A stretch of 64,000 bases of DNA from Psittacicella hinzii (GCF_003585935.1 NZ_NRJG01000023.1:1-64000), one strand, 5' to 3'; positions 44,983-54,977 are shown, numbered from the stretch's first letter. The notes: generated by a model from the letters alone, not told the origin. Made by a program: numbers and translations.

Positions 44983-47448
44983 ATGAAAGTTTTAAAATTT
45001 GGTGGCACTTCTGTAGCTAATGCTGCATGTTTTATGAATGTAGCAAAAATTGTGCGTCAAGCTTATGAAGAACAAGGCTGTGCCGTAGTATTGTCAGCAC
45101 CTGCAAAAGTAACAAATTTATTACATGCTGCGATTGGGCAAGCGCAAGCTAATGGTACTTACCGTTCATCATTAGGGGCGGTTGAAGATATCGTTTACGC
45201 TATTGTTGACGGTTTAGCGCAAGCAGAAAACCGTGAAGGCTGGTTATTAGGTCTTTCTTCAATTCTTAATGAAGTAGAAGAGAGCTTAAAAGCTTTATGC
45301 ATTAATAAACGTATTAGTGATAAAGAATTTGCGTACGTGGTATCGGCAGGTGAACGTTGTTCGATTTTTATTATGCAGCGTTACTTACAACAATTAGGTT
45401 TAGAAACAGATATTATTCTGCCATGGGAATTAATTGTTGCTAAAGACAACAATTATCTTGAAGCTGAAATTGATGTAATTGCCTCTAAAGAAAACTTTAA
45501 ACGTTTAGAATTAGCGCGTAAAGTTATTCACTTAATGCCAGGCTTTACGGCTGGTAATACTGAACACGAAATTATGCTTCTTGGTCGTAATGGTTCAGAT
45601 TACTCTGCTTCTTTGTTAGCCGCATGTATTGATGCTAGTGCTTGTGAGATTTGGACAGACGTGGATGGGGTATTTACTTGTGATCCAAATTTAGTAAGTG
45701 ATGCCTTACTACTAAACGAACTTTCATATCAAGAAGCTATGGAATTAAGCTATTTTGGAGCAAAAGTTTTACACCCTAAAACTATGGCTCCAATTGCCCA
45801 ATTTAAAATTCCATGCTTTATTAAAAATGTAAATAATCCGAGTGCGGTTGGTACAGTGATCGTTGACGCTAGTCAACTATCACCAAACCAACAACACATT
45901 AAAGGGATAACTGCTTTAAACAACATTGCCATGTTCAACGTGTCTGGTCCGGCAATGATTGGACAAGTAGGGATTGCGGCTAAGATCTTTAATAGTGTAT
46001 CGCAAGCAGGGGTGTCATTAATTTTGATTACGCAATCATCTTCAGAATACTCGATTGGCTTCTGTTGTCGTGAACAAGATGCTGATAAGTGTAAAGCTGC
46101 TTTAGAGAAAACCTTTGCTACTGAAATAGCTCAAGGCTCATTAGATCCAATTGAAGTACAACGCGATTTAGCGATTGTCTCAGTAATTGGTGATAACATG
46201 AAAAACCTGAAAGGGATTGCTGCTAAATTCTTCTCGGCTTTAGCGCAAACAAATGTAAGTATTATTGCCATTGCCCAAGGTTCATCAGAGCGTGCAATTT
46301 CTACCGTAATTCGTGCTTCGCAAGTAACTGAATCGGTAAGAGCAACTCACCGCATGCTTTTTAATTCCAAGCAAATCATTCGTGCCTATATCATTGGTGT
46401 AGGTGGAGTGGGGAGTGAGTTAATTAATCAGATCTTACGCCAAAAAGAATACCTTGCTTCAAAGAATATTGAAATTAGTATTAATGGTATTGCTAATAGC
46501 CGTAAATGGTTACTTGACCCTAAAGGCTTAAACTTAGATGATAACTGGCGCAATAAACTCGAAGAAGAGGGGCAAGAGTATACGCTTTCAGATTTCATTC
46601 GTCGCGTAGAAATAGATCACGTAGTTAATCCTGTGTTTGTTGACTGCACTTCAAACCAAGGTATTGCCGATAGTTATGTACGTCTACTCGAAGCAGGCTT
46701 TAATATCGTAACGCCAAATAAAAAAGCTAATACTTCTTCATATGCTTACTACCAACAAATGCGTAACGTTGCCCAACGTGAACAACGTCGCTTAATGTAT
46801 GAAACAAACGTTGGCGCAGGCTTACCAGTAATCGAAAACTTACAAAACCTAATCGCAGCTGGCGATGAAATCGAGAAGTTTAACGGCATTCTTTCTGGTT
46901 CATTAAGTTATATTTTTGGTGAACTAGAAACAGGTAAAACTTTATCCGAAGTTACCAAAATGGCACGTGATAAAGGATTTACAGAACCAGATCCACGTGA
47001 TGACTTATCAGGACAAGACGTAGCGCGTAAACTGTTAATCCTAGCGCGCGAAGCTGGTTTACAATTAGAACTTAGCGACATTAAAGTTGAACCTGTTCTT
47101 CCAGATGGCTTTGCCCAAGGCTTAAATACTGAAGAATTTATGCGTGCTTTACCGCAATTAGACGCAGAGTTTAGTGCGCGCGTTGAAGCTTGTAAAGCTG
47201 CAGGTAAAGTAATGCGTTATGTGGGTGAAATCGACGGTAACGTATGTCGCGTACGTATTATGGAAGTTGGTACCGAACATCCACTCTTTAAAGTAAAAGG
47301 TGGGGAAAATGCTTTAGCCTTTTATACACGTTACTACAACCCAATTCCGCTTTTATTAAGAGGTTATGGTGCAGGTAATGATGTAACAGCCGCTGGTATT
47401 TTTTCAGACATCTTACGTACTTTACAAAGCTATGGTGGTGTACGTTAA
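44983..47448 (+). CDS. thrA: Bifunctional aspartokinase I / homoserine dehydrogenase I
   Basis: Catalyses the first and third steps from aspartate to homoserine. The N-terminal kinase begins MKVLKFGGTSVANAACF and has the LGRNGSDYSASLLAA and EIWTDVDGVFTCDPN motifs. Residues ~310-460 are paired ACT-like regulatory domains (threonine feedback). The homoserine dehydrogenase part begins at the NAD(P) motif IIGVGGVGSELINQIL (~465-480) and continues with NVVTPNKKANTSS-type and GTLSYIFGEL-like (here GSLSYIFGEL) motifs. Its 821 aa equal the E. coli ThrA length. AGGA stands eight bases before the ATG. The intermediate aspartate semialdehyde is made by asd at 3 kb. thrB follows after ten bases. Confidence 0.97.
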   Translation: MKVLKFGGTSVANAACFMNVAKIVRQAYEEQGCAVVLSAPAKVTNLLHAAIGQAQANGTYRSSLGAVEDIVYAIVDGLAQAENREGWLLGLSSILNEVEESLKALCINKRISDKEFAYVVSAGERCSIFIMQRYLQQLGLETDIILPWELIVAKDNNYLEAEIDVIASKENFKRLELARKVIHLMPGFTAGNTEHEIMLLGRNGSDYSASLLAACIDASACEIWTDVDGVFTCDPNLVSDALLLNELSYQEAMELSYFGAKVLHPKTMAPIAQFKIPCFIKNVNNPSAVGTVIVDASQLSPNQQHIKGITALNNIAMFNVSGPAMIGQVGIAAKIFNSVSQAGVSLILITQSSSEYSIGFCCREQDADKCKAALEKTFATEIAQGSLDPIEVQRDLAIVSVIGDNMKNLKGIAAKFFSALAQTNVSIIAIAQGSSERAISTVIRASQVTESVRATHRMLFNSKQIIRAYIIGVGGVGSELINQILRQKEYLASKNIEISINGIANSRKWLLDPKGLNLDDNWRNKLEEEGQEYTLSDFIRRVEIDHVVNPVFVDCTSNQGIADSYVRLLEAGFNIVTPNKKANTSSYAYYQQMRNVAQREQRRLMYETNVGAGLPVIENLQNLIAAGDEIEKFNGILSGSLSYIFGELETGKTLSEVTKMARDKGFTEPDPRDDLSGQDVARKLLILAREAGLQLELSDIKVEPVLPDGFAQGLNTEEFMRALPQLDAEFSARVEACKAAGKVMRYVGEIDGNVCRVRIMEVGTEHPLFKVKGGENALAFYTRYYNPIPLLLRGYGAGNDVTAAGIFSDILRTLQSYGGVR

Positions 47449-47457
47449 GGATTGCTT

Positions 47458-48588
47458 ATGAGTCAATATCAACAACCTCAACAACATCAATTAGCAATTT
47501 TTGCACCAGCAACTAGTGCAAATTTAAGTGTAGGTTTTGACTTACTGGGGCTAGCTTTATCCCCAGTAAGTGGACAACTTCTTGGCGACGTAGTAGCTGT
47601 GGATGCTTATCATGAGCAAGCTGGTTTAACTAATCTTGCTGCTCAAGGTGAACCAGCTTTAGCGTTCCAAGGTAAAGGCCTATTTATTCATAAACTAAGT
47701 CCTGATTTAAAAAAGAACTTAGTAATTAAAGCTTATGATCTGTTTAAACAAGCTCTAGAGCAACAAGGTAAAAGCGTAAAACCTTTAACTTTAACTCTGT
47801 ATAAAGCCATGCCTGTAGGTTCTGGTTTAGGTTCATCATCGGCGTCAGTAGTTGCTACCTTAGTAGCACTAAACCAATACCACGACTATCCTCTTAGTCA
47901 GAATCAAATGCTTCTATTCATGGGTCAACTCGAAGGTTCGGTATCAGGTTCAGCGCACTATGATAATGTTGCTCCATCTTACTTAGGTGGTTTGCAACTT
48001 ATGTTTCCAGCAAGCTATGCGCGTTATTCACAAGCAGAGCCTAGCCCTGTAAAAACTTTAGGCAACAGCGAACAACCACAATTAACCTTAAGCTTACCGT
48101 TAGATAATGCTTTTGGGGAACTGTATTTTGTACTAGCTTATCCAGGTACGGTAGTACGTACTGAAGATGCACGTAAAATCTTGCCTGATCATTACTCACG
48201 TGCGCAGATTATTCAACAAACAGCTCTCATGGGAAATTTTGTATCCGCGCTCTATAGTAATGATTTAGCTTTAGCTGTGGGCTGCTTACATGACGTAGTA
48301 GCAGAACCTTATCGTGAAACCTTATTACCAAACCACCAAGTATTACGCCAAGCTTTATATCAAGCTGGAGCTCTTGCTTGTGGGATTAGTGGTTCAGGTC
48401 CAACGTTTTATGCTCTAGCGTCAGATCAAGATACAGCTGAGCAATTAGTTACAACCTTTAAGCAAGTGTACTTACAAAATGAGCAAGGTTTTGTGCATAT
48501 TTGTAAAGTAGATAAACGTGGAGCTCGTGCTTTAAGTATGGAAGAGTTAACAGCGTTTATTGCTACGCAACAGGATGCCCATGCTTAA
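47458..48588 (+). CDS. thrB: Homoserine kinase
   Basis: GHMP-family kinase that phosphorylates homoserine for threonine synthase. The N-terminus FAPATSANLSVGFDLLG is typical; the ATP-binding loop is PVGSGLGSSSASVVA; the C-terminal GISGSGPTFYAL is GHMP motif 3. Length 376 aa, rather longer than the ~310 of E. coli. The ATG at 47458 is preferred over a TTG two codons earlier because AAGGA lies six to seven bases before it. It is ten bases behind thrA, so co-transcribed and probably coupled. Confidence 0.95.
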   Translation: MSQYQQPQQHQLAIFAPATSANLSVGFDLLGLALSPVSGQLLGDVVAVDAYHEQAGLTNLAAQGEPALAFQGKGLFIHKLSPDLKKNLVIKAYDLFKQALEQQGKSVKPLTLTLYKAMPVGSGLGSSSASVVATLVALNQYHDYPLSQNQMLLFMGQLEGSVSGSAHYDNVAPSYLGGLQLMFPASYARYSQAEPSPVKTLGNSEQPQLTLSLPLDNAFGELYFVLAYPGTVVRTEDARKILPDHYSRAQIIQQTALMGNFVSALYSNDLALAVGCLHDVVAEPYRETLLPNHQVLRQALYQAGALACGISGSGPTFYALASDQDTAEQLVTTFKQVYLQNEQGFVHICKVDKRGARALSMEELTAFIATQQDAHA

Positions 48589-48650
48589 GTCTAGCAAATG
48601 TTAAAGTCAAACTAATACTTAAGTTTAACCAACACTTAAGTCTAGGTAAC
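48584..48650. repeat. 17-bp tandem repeat spanning the thrB stop codon
   Basis: Four units starting at 48584, 48601, 48618 and 48635, of the form CTTAAGTCTAGCAAATG. The thrB stop codon TAA lies inside the first unit. Confidence 0.75.
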
Positions 48651-49014
48651 TTTAATTAATGTTAGCTAACTTTTATTAACATCTAGTAATGTTTAAGTAG
48701 AGTAAAAGCTATTCTCTTTCTCTCTTAAGTAATGATTAAGTTTAGCTAATTTAATTATTATCTAGTCATGGTTAAGTCTAGCTAATGTAATTACCATTAA
48801 TAACGTTTAAGTACCGTTGAAGCTAGTAACAAGTAAGTAATGTTTAAGTCTAGTTAATGCAAATAACAATATACTAATGCTTGTTAATTAGTCAGTATTA
48901 CTCACTAATAAGTTTGCTAGTTAATGTTGCTAGTTACTAGTAATTACTAGTACTAACGATCAATACTTATTTGAATTCTCAATTTTCTCGCACACTGTAA
49001 ATTTAGGTGCAAGT
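48589..49014. other. thrB-thrC spacer filled with degenerate repeats
   Basis: After the 17-bp array, TTAAGTCTAGCTAATG-like words recur irregularly up to ~48960. No promoter or terminator was identified, so thrC may still belong to the thr transcript. Confidence 0.55.
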
Positions 49015-50325
49015 ATGCAGTTATATAATATTAAACATCCAGAGCAAGTAGTTTCTTTTAAACAAGCTGTATTACAAGGTTTAGGTAAGGATCAAGGTTT
49101 ATTCTTTCCGGCAACTATTCCAAGTTTTACGGAACAAGAAATCAACGAACTTCTTGCTTTACCTTTTGTAGAGCGTGCCGCTAAAATCTTAGGGGCATTT
49201 ATTGGTGATGAATTTAGTCAAGAGGAAGTTAAAGAGCTAGCAACTAATGCTTTTAATTTCCCAGCACCAGTAGTACAAGTAAGCGATAATATTTGGACGC
49301 TTGAATTATTCCATGGTCCAACCTTAGCCTTTAAAGACTTTGGTGGACGTTTTATGAGTCAAGTATTACGTTTACTGGCTAAAGAAAAGAAAATCACTAT
49401 TTTAACCGCAACTTCCGGTGATACTGGAGCAGCAGTAGCTCATGCTTTTTATAAAATTCCAAACATTGAAGTAGTAGTACTTTACCCTAAAGGTCGTATT
49501 TCTGAATTACAAGAAAAACTCTTCTGTACATTGGGGCAAAACATTAAAACTATTGCCATTGATGGGGACTTTGATGCTTGTCAGGCTTTAGTAAAACAAG
49601 CGTTTGATGATGCTGAATTACGTGAAGCTATTGGCTTAAACTCAGCCAACTCAATTAACATTAGTCGCCTTTTAGCGCAAATTACTTATTACTTTGAAGC
49701 TTATGCGCGTTTACCACGTGATAAACAAGTGGTAGTAAGTGTGCCATCAGGTAACTTTGGTAACTTAACTGCAGGTTTATTAGCTAAAGCTATGGGCTTG
49801 CCAGTTGCTAAGTTTATTGCCGCAACAAATGCTAATGATACAGTACCGCGTTACCTTGCTTCAGGTAATTGGGAGCCGCAACAAACAAGAGCAACTCTTT
49901 CGAATGCTATGGACGTTTCTCGTCCAAACAATTGGCCGCGTATTGAAGAGCTCTTTAAAGTTAAAGGTTGGGATTTGCACGCAGACTTATTCTCAGCTCC
50001 GGTATCAGATGCCACAACCGTACAAACGATTCTGGAATTAGATAAGTTAGGTTATGTATCAGAACCTCATGGAGCTGTGGGTTTCCGCGTCCTAGCTGAT
50101 GCTTTACAACCTGGACAAGTTGGGGTATTCTTAGGTACTGCTCATCCTGCTAAGTTTAAAGCTGAGGTAGAAAAAGTACTAGGTAGAGATATTGGTTTAC
50201 CAGAAGCTTTAGCTTATCACCAACAATTACCGTTATTAAGTGAGAACTTCCCTGCTGACTATGCACGTTTAAAAGAGTTCTTATTAACGAATACGGCAGC
50301 AGCGCAAGCCAATAAAGCTAAGTAA
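49015..50325 (+). CDS. thrC: Threonine synthase
   Basis: PLP enzyme converting phosphohomoserine to threonine. The pyridoxal lysine lies in LAFKDFGGRFM (~residue 107). TATSGDTGAAVAHAF binds the substrate and phosphate; VSVPSGNFGNLTAGL is a further family signature. Length 436 aa, near the E. coli 428. The first residues MQLYNIKHPEQVVSFKQAVLQGLGKDQGLFFP match the family start. AGGTG stands a few bases before the ATG. Unlike E. coli, 426 bases of repeat-rich spacer separate it from thrB. Confidence 0.97.
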   Translation: MQLYNIKHPEQVVSFKQAVLQGLGKDQGLFFPATIPSFTEQEINELLALPFVERAAKILGAFIGDEFSQEEVKELATNAFNFPAPVVQVSDNIWTLELFHGPTLAFKDFGGRFMSQVLRLLAKEKKITILTATSGDTGAAVAHAFYKIPNIEVVVLYPKGRISELQEKLFCTLGQNIKTIAIDGDFDACQALVKQAFDDAELREAIGLNSANSINISRLLAQITYYFEAYARLPRDKQVVVSVPSGNFGNLTAGLLAKAMGLPVAKFIAATNANDTVPRYLASGNWEPQQTRATLSNAMDVSRPNNWPRIEELFKVKGWDLHADLFSAPVSDATTVQTILELDKLGYVSEPHGAVGFRVLADALQPGQVGVFLGTAHPAKFKAEVEKVLGRDIGLPEALAYHQQLPLLSENFPADYARLKEFLLTNTAAAQANKAK

Positions 50326-50455
50326 TCGCTAAGTTAGTTAAAGCTAATTAGTTTACGAATAAGTTACAATAGTGAGTTTGCTAATTAGCCAAAGCAAATA
50401 AATTATTAGCTTGTACTTAGCGTTAAGAAAATAAAAATCATAAATAAAAACAAGT

Positions 50456-50495
50456 AAACGCCGTTGTTAGCAACGGCGTTTCTTGTACGTTTTAA
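50456..50495 (+). terminator. thrC terminator / trmD leader hairpin
   Basis: Perfect 11-bp stem AAACGCCGTTG/CAACGGCGTTT with loop TTAG, tail CTTGTACGTTTT. It ends 24 bases before the trmD start. Confidence 0.75.
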
Positions 50496-50504
50496 GGATA
50501 TGGT

Positions 50505-51335
50505 ATGAGTCAAAAATGGTTTGGGGTATTAACCATTTTTCCTGAAATGTTTAAAGCCATTAGCGAATGGGGTATTACCAAGCAAGCATTACAGGCTGGT
50601 CTATATGAATTAGAGACGTTCAATCTGCGGGATTACACGACAGATAAACATAAAACTGTTGATGAACGTCCGTTCGGTGGTGGACCTGGCATGCTAATGA
50701 AAATTGAGCCTTTAGAAAAAGCCCTATTGCATGCAAAACAAATTGCCGCTACAAAAGGCTTACCGGTAAAAACAATCTTCCTTTCCCCTCAAGGTAAAGT
50801 ATTTAATCATCAAGCAAGTGTAGAATTAGCGCAACCTGATTGTAATTATATTTTTATCTGTGGACGTTACGAAGGAGTTGATCAGCGTTTTATTGACTTG
50901 CATGCTGATCAAGAATGGTCATTAGGGGATTTTGTGCTTACCGGTGGTGAGCTAGGAGCGATGATGATGATTGATGCTATTATTCGTCATATCCCAGAAG
51001 CCCTACATACTAAAGAATCAGCAGAGCAAGATAGTTTTGCTACCGGTTTATTAGATTGCCCGCATTATACACGTCCTGAAGTTTATCAAGGGATTCCTGT
51101 ACCGGAAGTTCTATTATCAGGGCATCATAAAAATATAGAACTTTGGAGACAAGAACAAGCTCTAGTTCGTACTTTAGAGCGTCGTCCGGAACTAATTGCT
51201 AAACTTGAAGTGGAAAATGCTTTATCAAAGAGTCAAATCAGCATTCTTGCCAAACTTAGGGGACAGCCAGATCCTTTTGCTAAAAAGCCTCGTCGTAAGA
51301 AAGGTACAAGTGCTTCTCTAGAAAATAAAGAATAA
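50505..51335 (+). CDS. trmD: tRNA (guanine-37-N1)-methyltransferase
   Basis: Methylates G37 of tRNAs with SAM, preventing +1 frameshifting. It is a SPOUT trefoil-knot enzyme. The opening is [46 protein letters not shown] and [15 protein letters not shown] form the SAM-binding knot; the catalytic Asp is in [13 protein letters not shown]. Length 276 aa; the extra ~20 residues over E. coli are a basic C-terminal tail (KKPRRKKG...). AAGGA precedes the ATG. It stands alone, whereas trmD is normally third in rpsP-rimM-trmD-rplS. Confidence 0.97.
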   Translation: MSQKWFGVLTIFPEMFKAISEWGITKQALQAGLYELETFNLRDYTTDKHKTVDERPFGGGPGMLMKIEPLEKALLHAKQIAATKGLPVKTIFLSPQGKVFNHQASVELAQPDCNYIFICGRYEGVDQRFIDLHADQEWSLGDFVLTGGELGAMMMIDAIIRHIPEALHTKESAEQDSFATGLLDCPHYTRPEVYQGIPVPEVLLSGHHKNIELWRQEQALVRTLERRPELIAKLEVENALSKSQISILAKLRGQPDPFAKKPRRKKGTSASLENKE

Positions 51336-51828
51336 GACAACTAGTGTTAAGTTATATTTACTCAACGCAAGGCAAATCTCAATATATGAGGTGTAAGTGT
51401 TTGCTTGCGGTAAATAATATAACAAACGGTATAGCAAACTGTATTACAAACGCTATAAATTTGTATAGCTTTATCTCTTGATATAAAACCAAAAAGCTCT
51501 TGATAAATAGCAAGCTATCTTATTAGTAGTTTTGCTTAAATATTAGGTACAACATTTATACTTACGCACTCAGAGCTTAGATGGTGCAGGTTATTACCAG
51601 AAAGTGCGGTAAATCAACAAATTTCACGCTTGCTATGTGATTTTTATCTTTGCATTTTCGTACTCGAGTTAAGAGTAAAATGTTAGTTTTGCTATAAAAA
51701 TGAAAAGTTATTTCTAGTTAACTACTAACGATAGTTAGCAAGAAATAACTTTTTTCTTGCCAATAATATGAAATATGTGGATCTATCTATGAGTTTGTTT
51801 GGCTAAAATTCGCCAATTTAAAGCCTAG
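51336..51828. other. Spacer between trmD and the adhesin remnant
   Basis: AT-rich; the notable item is the strong terminator at 51703-51756. A lone AAGTGCGGT occurs at 51602. No gene seen. Confidence 0.6.
51703..51756 (+). terminator. Strong terminator upstream of the adhesin remnant
   Basis: A perfect 13-bp stem (51703-51715 with 51741-51753) with a further TAACTA/TAGTTA inside, followed by T's. Confidence 0.85.
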
Positions 51829-53927
51829 TACTCCCTAAATAACTCAAATGTAAGCGGTACTAATGTAAGTATTAATGCAACCAATGGTTCGTTTACTGCG
51901 AACAACACTAACTTATGTGCTACAGCTCAAGATGGTAGTGTAAACATCGCTGCTAAAGACAATGTAACCTTAAATGGTACAAATGTAACTGCAGGTAAAG
52001 ATGGTACATCTAACATTACTGCTGGTAACGTAAGCTTAGAAAACGTAAACGTAACTGGTGTTGATGTTGTAGTTAATGCAACTAATGGTTCATTAAGTGC
52101 AACTAACACGAATTTAACTGCTACTGATGGTAATGCAACTGTAGCTGCTACAGAGAACTTAACTCTAAACGGTACTAACGTTTCAGCAGCAAACGGTACA
52201 GCAAACGTAACTGGTGGCAACGTATCTTTAGATAACGTAAACATTTCAGCGGAAGAAGCTGTAGTTAACGCTACTAAAGGTAACTTAACAGCGAACAACA
52301 CAAACATTACTGCGACTGATGGTAATGCATCTGTAGCTGCAGCTGGTAACGCTACCTTAAATGGTACAAACGTATCAGCGGCAAACGGTACAGCTAACGT
52401 AACTGGTGGTAATGTATCTCTAGATAACGTAAATGTATCTGGTCAAGATGCTGTAGTTAATGCAACTAATGGTTCATTAACAGCTAACAACACTAACGTA
52501 ACTGCAACTGACGGTGATGCAACTGTAGCTGCGAAAGAGAACTTAACTCGAAACGGCACAAATGTATCAGCGGCAAACGGTACAGCTAATGTAACAGGTA
52601 GTAACGTAACTCTTGATAACGTAAACGTATCAGGTCAAGAATCTGTTGTTAACGCTACTAATGGTTCTGTAAATGCTAATAACACTAATATTACAGCAAC
52701 TAACGGTAACGCTACAGTAACTGCGACTGATGATGTAAACTTAAACGGTACGAATGTAACTGGTACTGAGAACACATCAATCAAAGGTAGCAACGTTACT
52801 TTAGATAACACTAACGTAACTGGTAAAGAAGCTGATGTTAACGCTACTAATGGTGCTGTAAATGGTTCGAACTCGAACATTACTGATACTAACGGTAACG
52901 CAACTGTTTCTGCGACTGATGATGTTAACTTAAACGGTACAAATATAACTGGTACAGAAAACACTTCAATTGCAGGTGCGAATGTAACTCTAGACAACGC
53001 GAACATTACTGGTGCTACTGCAAGTGTAAACGGTATTGGTACAATGACTGTTTCTAGTTCGAACATTACTGCTAACAATGGTAACGTAACTGTAGCAGCT
53101 ACTGGCAACTTAACAATGACGGTAGTAACTTAACTTCAGTACCTAATGCAACTATTGCCTTAAATGCGGCTAATATCGTTGCGGAAAACTCTAACTTATC
53201 AGCGGTGAATATTGTAGGTAATGCAACTGATGGTGGTATGAGATTCACAGGTACTAAATTATCAAGCGATAACTTAGACCTTGACACTACAACCAACACC
53301 ATTATCTTCGATGGCTCTGTAGCTGAAGCTACGAATATTACAGTAAGAGATAAGTACTTCCCACAAATCGTGAATAGTACTTACGGTGAAACTTACCCTA
53401 ATAATCCAAATATCAATGTGACGGAGAAATCTTATATCCAAGATGTCTTAGATTCTTCAAGTTCATCTAACTATACAAACTCAGAACAATCATTAGATGC
53501 TTCATGTACTGAAGGAATTATCAATACTGAATTCTTCGGTTACGAAACAACTAACGACGTTGAGCGTTCAAATGCTTTAGCTTCTGGTACGGTATCAGTT
53601 GATGATAAAGGTGAAGTAACCGTAATTAAAGATGCAGAAGAAGCGCAACAAGCTGCTGAAGATGCGAAAGATAACTACACAAGTAGTACTCTAAGCGTAG
53701 TAAGCACTACAAGCGAGTCTAACTCTTTAGCTACATGTATTGACTCAGTACAACCATTACTGAATAAATATCGTGTATCGAAGAAAGACCAAACTTCTAT
53801 ATCTCCGCAACAAATCATTGCGAAATACGGTATGAACTCTGCTGACGCGCGTCAATTCACGCAAAGCTGTCAACAAGGTTCTCCATCTTCAAAAGTTAAA
53901 CTACAATCTGCAACTACTAAAAACTAG
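51829..53927 (+). pseudogene. Remnant of a repeat-rich TPS/HMW-like adhesin gene
   Basis: An open frame begins right after a TAG (51826-51828) and runs ~430 codons without any usable start codon before its stop at 53130-53132. A single-base deletion near 53113 shifts the frame; the other frame then continues (from about SNLTSVPNATIAL) to the stop at 53925. There is no signal peptide or TPS domain. The first part consists of six to seven 63-67-residue repeats packed with Asn-x-Ser/Thr sequons. The last ~240 residues are a non-repeat C-terminal part with three Cys residues (ASCTEG, LATCID, QSCQQ). It resembles the repeat region of the 2377-aa adhesin in style. Whether it is dead or a silent donor cassette is open. 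Confidence 0.75.
51868..53022 (+). repeat. 189-201-bp in-frame tandem repeats
   Basis: Repeat boundaries at 51868, 52069, 52261, 52453, 52645, 52834 and 53023. The unit protein opens VVNATNGSLTANNTN and contains LNGTNVSAANGTANVTG and LDNVNVSG. The 52261 and 52453 units are nearly identical; the last two units form a second subtype (TATDDVNLNGTNVTGTENTS). Confidence 0.9.
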
Positions 53928-54048
53928 TAGCAGAAAGAAGAAATAAGATGAGGTAATTAAGATCACTTAGCACATAGATATAAAGCATTCATTCACAACT
54001 AACTTGTATAAGTGAATCGTGAGTTTTCTCGTATAGAAATATAGTTTT

Positions 54049-54086
54049 AGCCCAAGGGTCGATTGATCCTTGGGCTCATTTTTGTG
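54049..54086 (+). terminator. Terminator of the adhesin remnant
   Basis: A 12-bp stem with one G-U pair (54049-54060 with 54065-54076), then CATTTTTG. Confidence 0.9.
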
Positions 54087-54088
54087 CC

Positions 54089-54130
54089 AAAAAAATCCCC
54101 TTTAGTCTGAGCGCTAAAGGGGATTTTACG
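54089..54130 (-). terminator. Terminator of the YajL-like gene
   Basis: Perfect 12-bp stem AATCCCCTTTAG/CTAAAGGGGATT (54094-54105 with 54114-54125); seven A's on the left give the minus-strand T-tract. Confidence 0.85.
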
Positions 54131-54179
54131 TTTAAGATCTTATTTTAAGGATTTTGCTTTTACTCTTAATGAGATTACG

Positions 54180-54256
54180 AGTAAGATTTGTGCAAAATTT
54201 GCATAAGATCTAAGTGAGATCTGGGTTAGATCTGAGCAAGATTTGCGTAAGAGCTA
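54180..54256. repeat. 11-bp tandem repeat, seven units
   Basis: Units start every 11 bases from 54180, with consensus NGTAAGATCTG. It runs up to 17 bases from the stop codon of the YajL-like gene. Confidence 0.85.
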
Positions 54257-54273
54257 ATTTGGCTTAAGCTTTC

Positions 54274-54834
54274 CTAAGATTGGTAAACAATAGCTTCGGC
54301 TACGCGTTGAGCAGTAGCTTTATCGGTAACTACTTCAACTAATTTTAAGCCAAAATCAAAAGCTGCACCACATGCACGTCCTAAGAGGATTTTCTCCTCA
54401 TCTAAGTATACAGCATTAGTAGCTTTAAACTCTACTTGGTGCGCTGTAAAGTGTTCTTGCATTGCTGGGTAACAAGTTCCTTGTTTACCAGTAAGAAGAT
54501 CTAAGCGCGCTAGCACAGTCGGAGCCATACAAATAGCTGCGAGAACCTTGTTTTTGTCTTGAGCAAAGAACTTGATAGTTTCCGCTTGAGCAAAATACTT
54601 ACTTTCATCTAAGCCTCCACCTGGTAAGAATAAAGCGTCAAACTCTTGCACTTGTACTTGCTTGGGCATTTTATCAGCTTGCACTGTAACTTGTTGGTGT
54701 GAAGTTACACTTAAAGTTTGATCTAAAGAAATAGTAGTAACTTCAATGCCTGCACGACGCATTAAATCGATTGGCGCTAAAGCTTCAACTGTTTCAAAAT
54801 TTGCGGTTAAGAAGACTGCAACTTTTTTCACCAT
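54274..54834 (-). CDS. yajL: DJ-1/PfpI family protein, YajL-like
   Basis: Cytosolic DJ-1 superfamily protein; E. coli YajL is implicated in protection against carbonyl and oxidative stress. The start was placed at the ATG at 54834, which has AAGGAG six to seven bases upstream; the longer ORF adds eight unlikely residues. The N-terminal VAVFLTANFETVEALAPIDLMRRAG carries the conserved Glu. The nucleophile Cys is in AAICMAPTVLA (~residue 102). CGAAFDFGLKLVE matches GPGTAIDFGLKIID of YajL. 186 aa, normal for the family. It lies downstream of hrpA on the same strand with its own Shine-Dalgarno, 140 bases from the hrpA stop. Confidence 0.85.
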   Translation of the reverse strand: MVKKVAVFLTANFETVEALAPIDLMRRAGIEVTTISLDQTLSVTSHQQVTVQADKMPKQVQVQEFDALFLPGGGLDESKYFAQAETIKFFAQDKNKVLAAICMAPTVLARLDLLTGKQGTCYPAMQEHFTAHQVEFKATNAVYLDEEKILLGRACGAAFDFGLKLVEVVTDKATAQRVAEAIVYQS

Positions 54835-54977
54835 GTTCTTCTCCTTGGTTATGTACATGTAAAAATGGTCTCTGATTATAACCGAGTTTTATCTTACCTG
54901 AAATAAAATATGAGCACGTTGTGTAGTTTGAGTTATGTGCGCTAATATTTAGTAATCACTTGAAAACTCGTTTGTTT

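Larger units (their letters stand above)
53928..54273. other. Convergent spacer with two terminators and an 11-bp repeat
   Basis: Holds the remnant's terminator, the terminator of the YajL-like gene and a tandem repeat; nothing else seen. Confidence 0.7.

Noticed and set aside
51602-51610. AAGTGCGGT, the Haemophilus-type uptake sequence core, plus its complement at 60673-60681
   Set aside because: Only two copies were noticed in 64 kb, one inside hrpA. Genomes that use this signal carry it roughly every 1-2 kb.
51927-53302. Minus-strand ORFs opposite the adhesin remnant
   Set aside because: They mirror the 192-bp repeat on the plus strand and encode only Val/Ala/Thr/Phe repeats.
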